Source: Sepioteuthis lessoniana (taxonomy: Eukaryota > Mollusca > Cephalopoda > Myopsida > Loliginidae). Taken from it: 64,000 nucleotides of DNA. Numbering within the stretch: position 1 is the first letter of the stretch; every line of letters begins with the position of its first letter. This document shows, one piece after another, positions 61,319-64,000 of the stretch. The notes under the pieces are model-generated. The model worked only from the letters and a program-made list of their open reading frames with translations. It was not told the DNA's origin and ran no database searches. Where the stretch lies: the NCBI GenBank assembly GCA_963585895.1, contig OY757912.1, forward strand, positions 83,750,131-83,814,130. Reading direction: 5' to 3'. The translations under genes and the position numbers were made by a program.

Positions 61319-61559
61319 TCGTAGTGAATGAATTCAATTTAAGCATTAACAGTAAGCTCCACTAGAAAATTTGCAAAGTGCTTATAAATATTTTTCTTAT
61401 TTCATATGTTGGCATTAAATGAGTATTATTGGAATGTATGAATAAATATATTGTATTTCTTTTTGTTTTGTATAAATGTATAATATTTGCATTTTTGGAA
61501 AGTAATTATGTTTTACAAGTGACAATATAAAAACAAATATCGATTGAATTATCATCAAT

Positions 61560-62220
61560 TAAAAATGTAATCAACTTCTTTTTCAATGATTATCGCCTAG
61601 TAGGAAAGCAAATTTTTGATTCCACATTTAAAGAAATCTGAGGTTTTCTTTGAAAAAAAGTTTGAAACACCATTTTCAACTTCTTTTGAATGTTCTGACA
61701 CTTATGAAATGTTCTAGTGATTGAAACAAATGAAGATTTGTAGGCGCTAAATTTGATGAGTGTGTAGGATGTAGAAGAACCTCCCATCCTAAAAATATTA
61801 TCTTGGGTTTATTTTACAGAGTGTGACCTTGCATTGTCATACTAGAGAATAGCATATTCTGTGTTTACTAAAGCAGGACACTTTTGATGTAATGCTTTGT
61901 TTACCTGACCAAGTTGCTGGTAATAAACATCTGCAGTGATAATCCTTTAAAATAGACTGGAGCAGATGAAAAGACAAGAGACCCAGAGTTGTCTACACTT
62001 GGTGCAGTGAGCACCAAGAGTTGTGTCTTTCTGAATTACTGGTTGTTAAGAGAGAACATCCATAGATGGTGCTGTCAGAGGAAATTTGCATATAGCCATT
62101 GCTGCGAGCAAATGGTCAACATGAGTTTGGAATGGAGAGAGCACTTTACAAGGATAGGGAATAAAAACTGCTCACATCAAAAATTTTATTCATACGAATT
62201 GATCACTTTATGAATAAGTT
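61560..62220 (-). mobile_element. Heavily decayed mariner transposase relic
   Basis: Minus-strand pieces in order: IITADVYYQQLGQVNKALHQ and KCPALVNT (about 61950-61850), YDNARSHS (about 61840), then GWEVLLHPTHSSNLAPTNLH and LFQSL (about 61790-61720). These match ITAEVYCQQLD, RPALVN, DNARPH and GWEVLxHPPYSPDLAPSD of mariner transposases. The third-Asp motif has degraded to THSSNLAPTN. Several stops and frame changes; much older than the copy at 30968. Confidence 0.75.
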
Positions 62221-62249
62221 CATGTTTGTTTTTGGAAACCTTTTTTCAG

Positions 62250-64000
62250 TGAACACTAATGTACAATTCACATAAATATGTATTTGTCATTGTTGACCTA
62301 AACCAGTTTTTTATTCTTCTCATTGAACTGAAAGATGGTTCCATTGTGCAGATTTTTATGGGTAATGTTAAAGTAATAAGAATAACCTATCAAACAGATA
62401 CAACGAGATCAGTGTGTTTGAGCAAGTCTTGATGTTTGTCTTTACCTCTTTCACTTTGTTTCTTCCTTTTTGACCACATTTCAAACTAAGTGAACTGCTT
62501 CTGATTGTTCAGTGATTTTTGCAATATGCTTTATGAATTCTTCCTTTGAACATGTTGCGATTTATAGTGGATGAAGTGAAAAGATATTATATGTTTGCTT
62601 ATTTTCATCAGAATATTAACTTTTCAACAATGATATATAACTCCTCATTAGAATTAGAGGGTAATTTTATTTGTATGTATGATGAAGCAACCTTAGAGAC
62701 TATTATAACCTTCCTTTTAAGGATCAATTGATTTTTTAATGTTTTATACAGGGCTGTGAAGTTGGAGAGTCAGTTAGAAGCAATCTTGGGTTCTTGGAAT
62801 CATTTTCATTGTGTCCAACTTCTAATAAACTTAAATTGTAATAATAAACGTCATGATTGGTAATAGTTTGATTAACTGTTATTTCAGGTTATATTTTAAT
62901 TCAAGTTCTTAACAAATTCCATTGTATAACATATAATAAATATGACCATGCACTTTCATTACTGAATTCTGAGAAATAAAATTTCTCCTATTTGTATAGA
63001 AATAACTTTATCTCTATAAACCTTGTGCTAACAGCAATAAGAAAGATGGATGAAAAATCTGATAAGAAGATTATTTGTGTAGAACAAGAGATTTTTGTGA
63101 AAAATGATACTGTAAAAATAAACAAGAAAAAGCTAATAATTTCTCTGAGAATATTTTTAGGAAAAAGAATACTCCATTTTAAAAATCTAACAAATACCAA
63201 ATATGAAATTCTAATAAAATTTTGTTACTTCAAAAGATTTTTTTCTTAAAAAAAAATTGAGTTTCAGAATGTCTTTTATATATATATATATATATAGTTT
63301 GTTGGAAAGGTGGAATCTGAGTCACTTGATATAAAAGTATATAAAGGCAATTATTTTTTGCATTTGGGTTATCACCATTCATCTCTTTAGTTAACTATGA
63401 GCTTCTTTAATACTCTTTGATTATCCATCTGACCCTTTGACTCTCTTTGACACTCTGACAACCCATTTTGGGGACTGCAATGAATTATATAGTTTGCTGC
63501 TACTCTAGTCTGCAACAATTACTGATTAAATTTCATGCCCAAATATATACATAGTTCATGACTGATACATTATGAGAGATGATGTCAAAACAATATATTT
63601 ATATTTAAAAATTTTGAGATATCAAGAAAGATAAAACTTATTTTTTTGGGAAAAAAAAATCATTGAAAAATCAGGAATATGTAAAATAATATAAACTTTT
63701 GAATAAAATTAAACAACAAAATGCATGGAGAAAAAGCTAGATGAGAACGACTGAAGAGTTTTGTGTTTTGTTTTGAATCAATCTTGGGAGACACCAGCTA
63801 TACAGCCATTTACTTCCCATCTTGCTAACCATACAAGTAAGATGAGCAAGACATACTGGGTGCTGCTGAAAAAAGTAAGAAAAGTAAGCAACAATCTCCT
63901 ATGGACTCACTCATGCAATGGGCTAAAACTTAGATTCATCAGCTCTGCAGATGCTAGATGCCATCTAGAGGATTTGCCAAGAGTATTGACTGATAGATGG
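62250..64000. other. METTL4 intron 2 remainder
   Basis: AT-rich. A TA tract lies at about 63278-63297. No further METTL4 exon or recognised repeat; short open frames here look like chance. Confidence 0.45.

Noticed and set aside
62752-62840. Possible METTL4 exon after TTTATACAG
   Set aside because: The frame runs into a stop with no donor site, and the sequence does not resemble METTL4.

Overview
The window looks like animal nuclear DNA, most likely from a cephalopod and probably an octopus. It is AT-rich, its coding exons are short and phase-consistent with GT..AG introns, and the introns are packed with tRNA-derived SINEs, mariner relics, LTR-type fossils and microsatellites. One SINE family has a tRNA-Lys-like head, as described in octopus. 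The species call is inference; the gene calls rest on exon translations that I compared with remembered human orthologues.

Three protein-coding genes are supported. (1) Bases 1-26.1 kb, plus strand: the last ten coding exons of nardilysin (NRDC), an M16 metallopeptidase; the catalytic N-terminal half lies upstream of the window. (2) Bases 28.6-50.05 kb, minus strand: a complete nine-exon gene for RCL1, the RNA 3'-phosphate cyclase-like protein of 18S rRNA maturation (374 aa). (3) From 50.39 kb, plus strand: the first two coding exons of METTL4, an adenine N6-methyltransferase of the MT-A70 family; its catalytic exons lie beyond the right edge. NRDC and RCL1 converge on a 2.5 kb intergenic stretch. 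RCL1 and METTL4 are head to head, with only 341 bp between their start codons, so they probably share a bidirectional promoter.

Nearly everything else is mobile-element debris. It includes one broken Ty3/gypsy element with 104-bp terminal repeats (10517-14406), TG..CA elements flanked by 4-bp duplications that look like solo LTRs (1708-2777, 5119-6196, 51835-53134), and two internally deleted mariner-superfamily transposons (22807-23693, 30968-31869). There are also one heavily decayed mariner, five copies of a mariner-derived MITE, several LINE 3' fragments with nuclease-like C-termini, four tRNA-headed SINE families, an abundant SINE-like family (B), foldback elements and many microsatellites.

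The most unusual signals are: a tandem array of eleven short hairpins whose stem bases change in a compensated way (52012-52587); two 1.07 kb inverted solo elements bracketing NRDC exon 4184-4311; a mariner whose missing centre is occupied by telomere-like TTAGGG-type repeats; and the compact RCL1/METTL4 divergent promoter with an ETS site and an E-box. I found no prokaryotic features, CRISPR arrays or canonical tRNA/rRNA genes.
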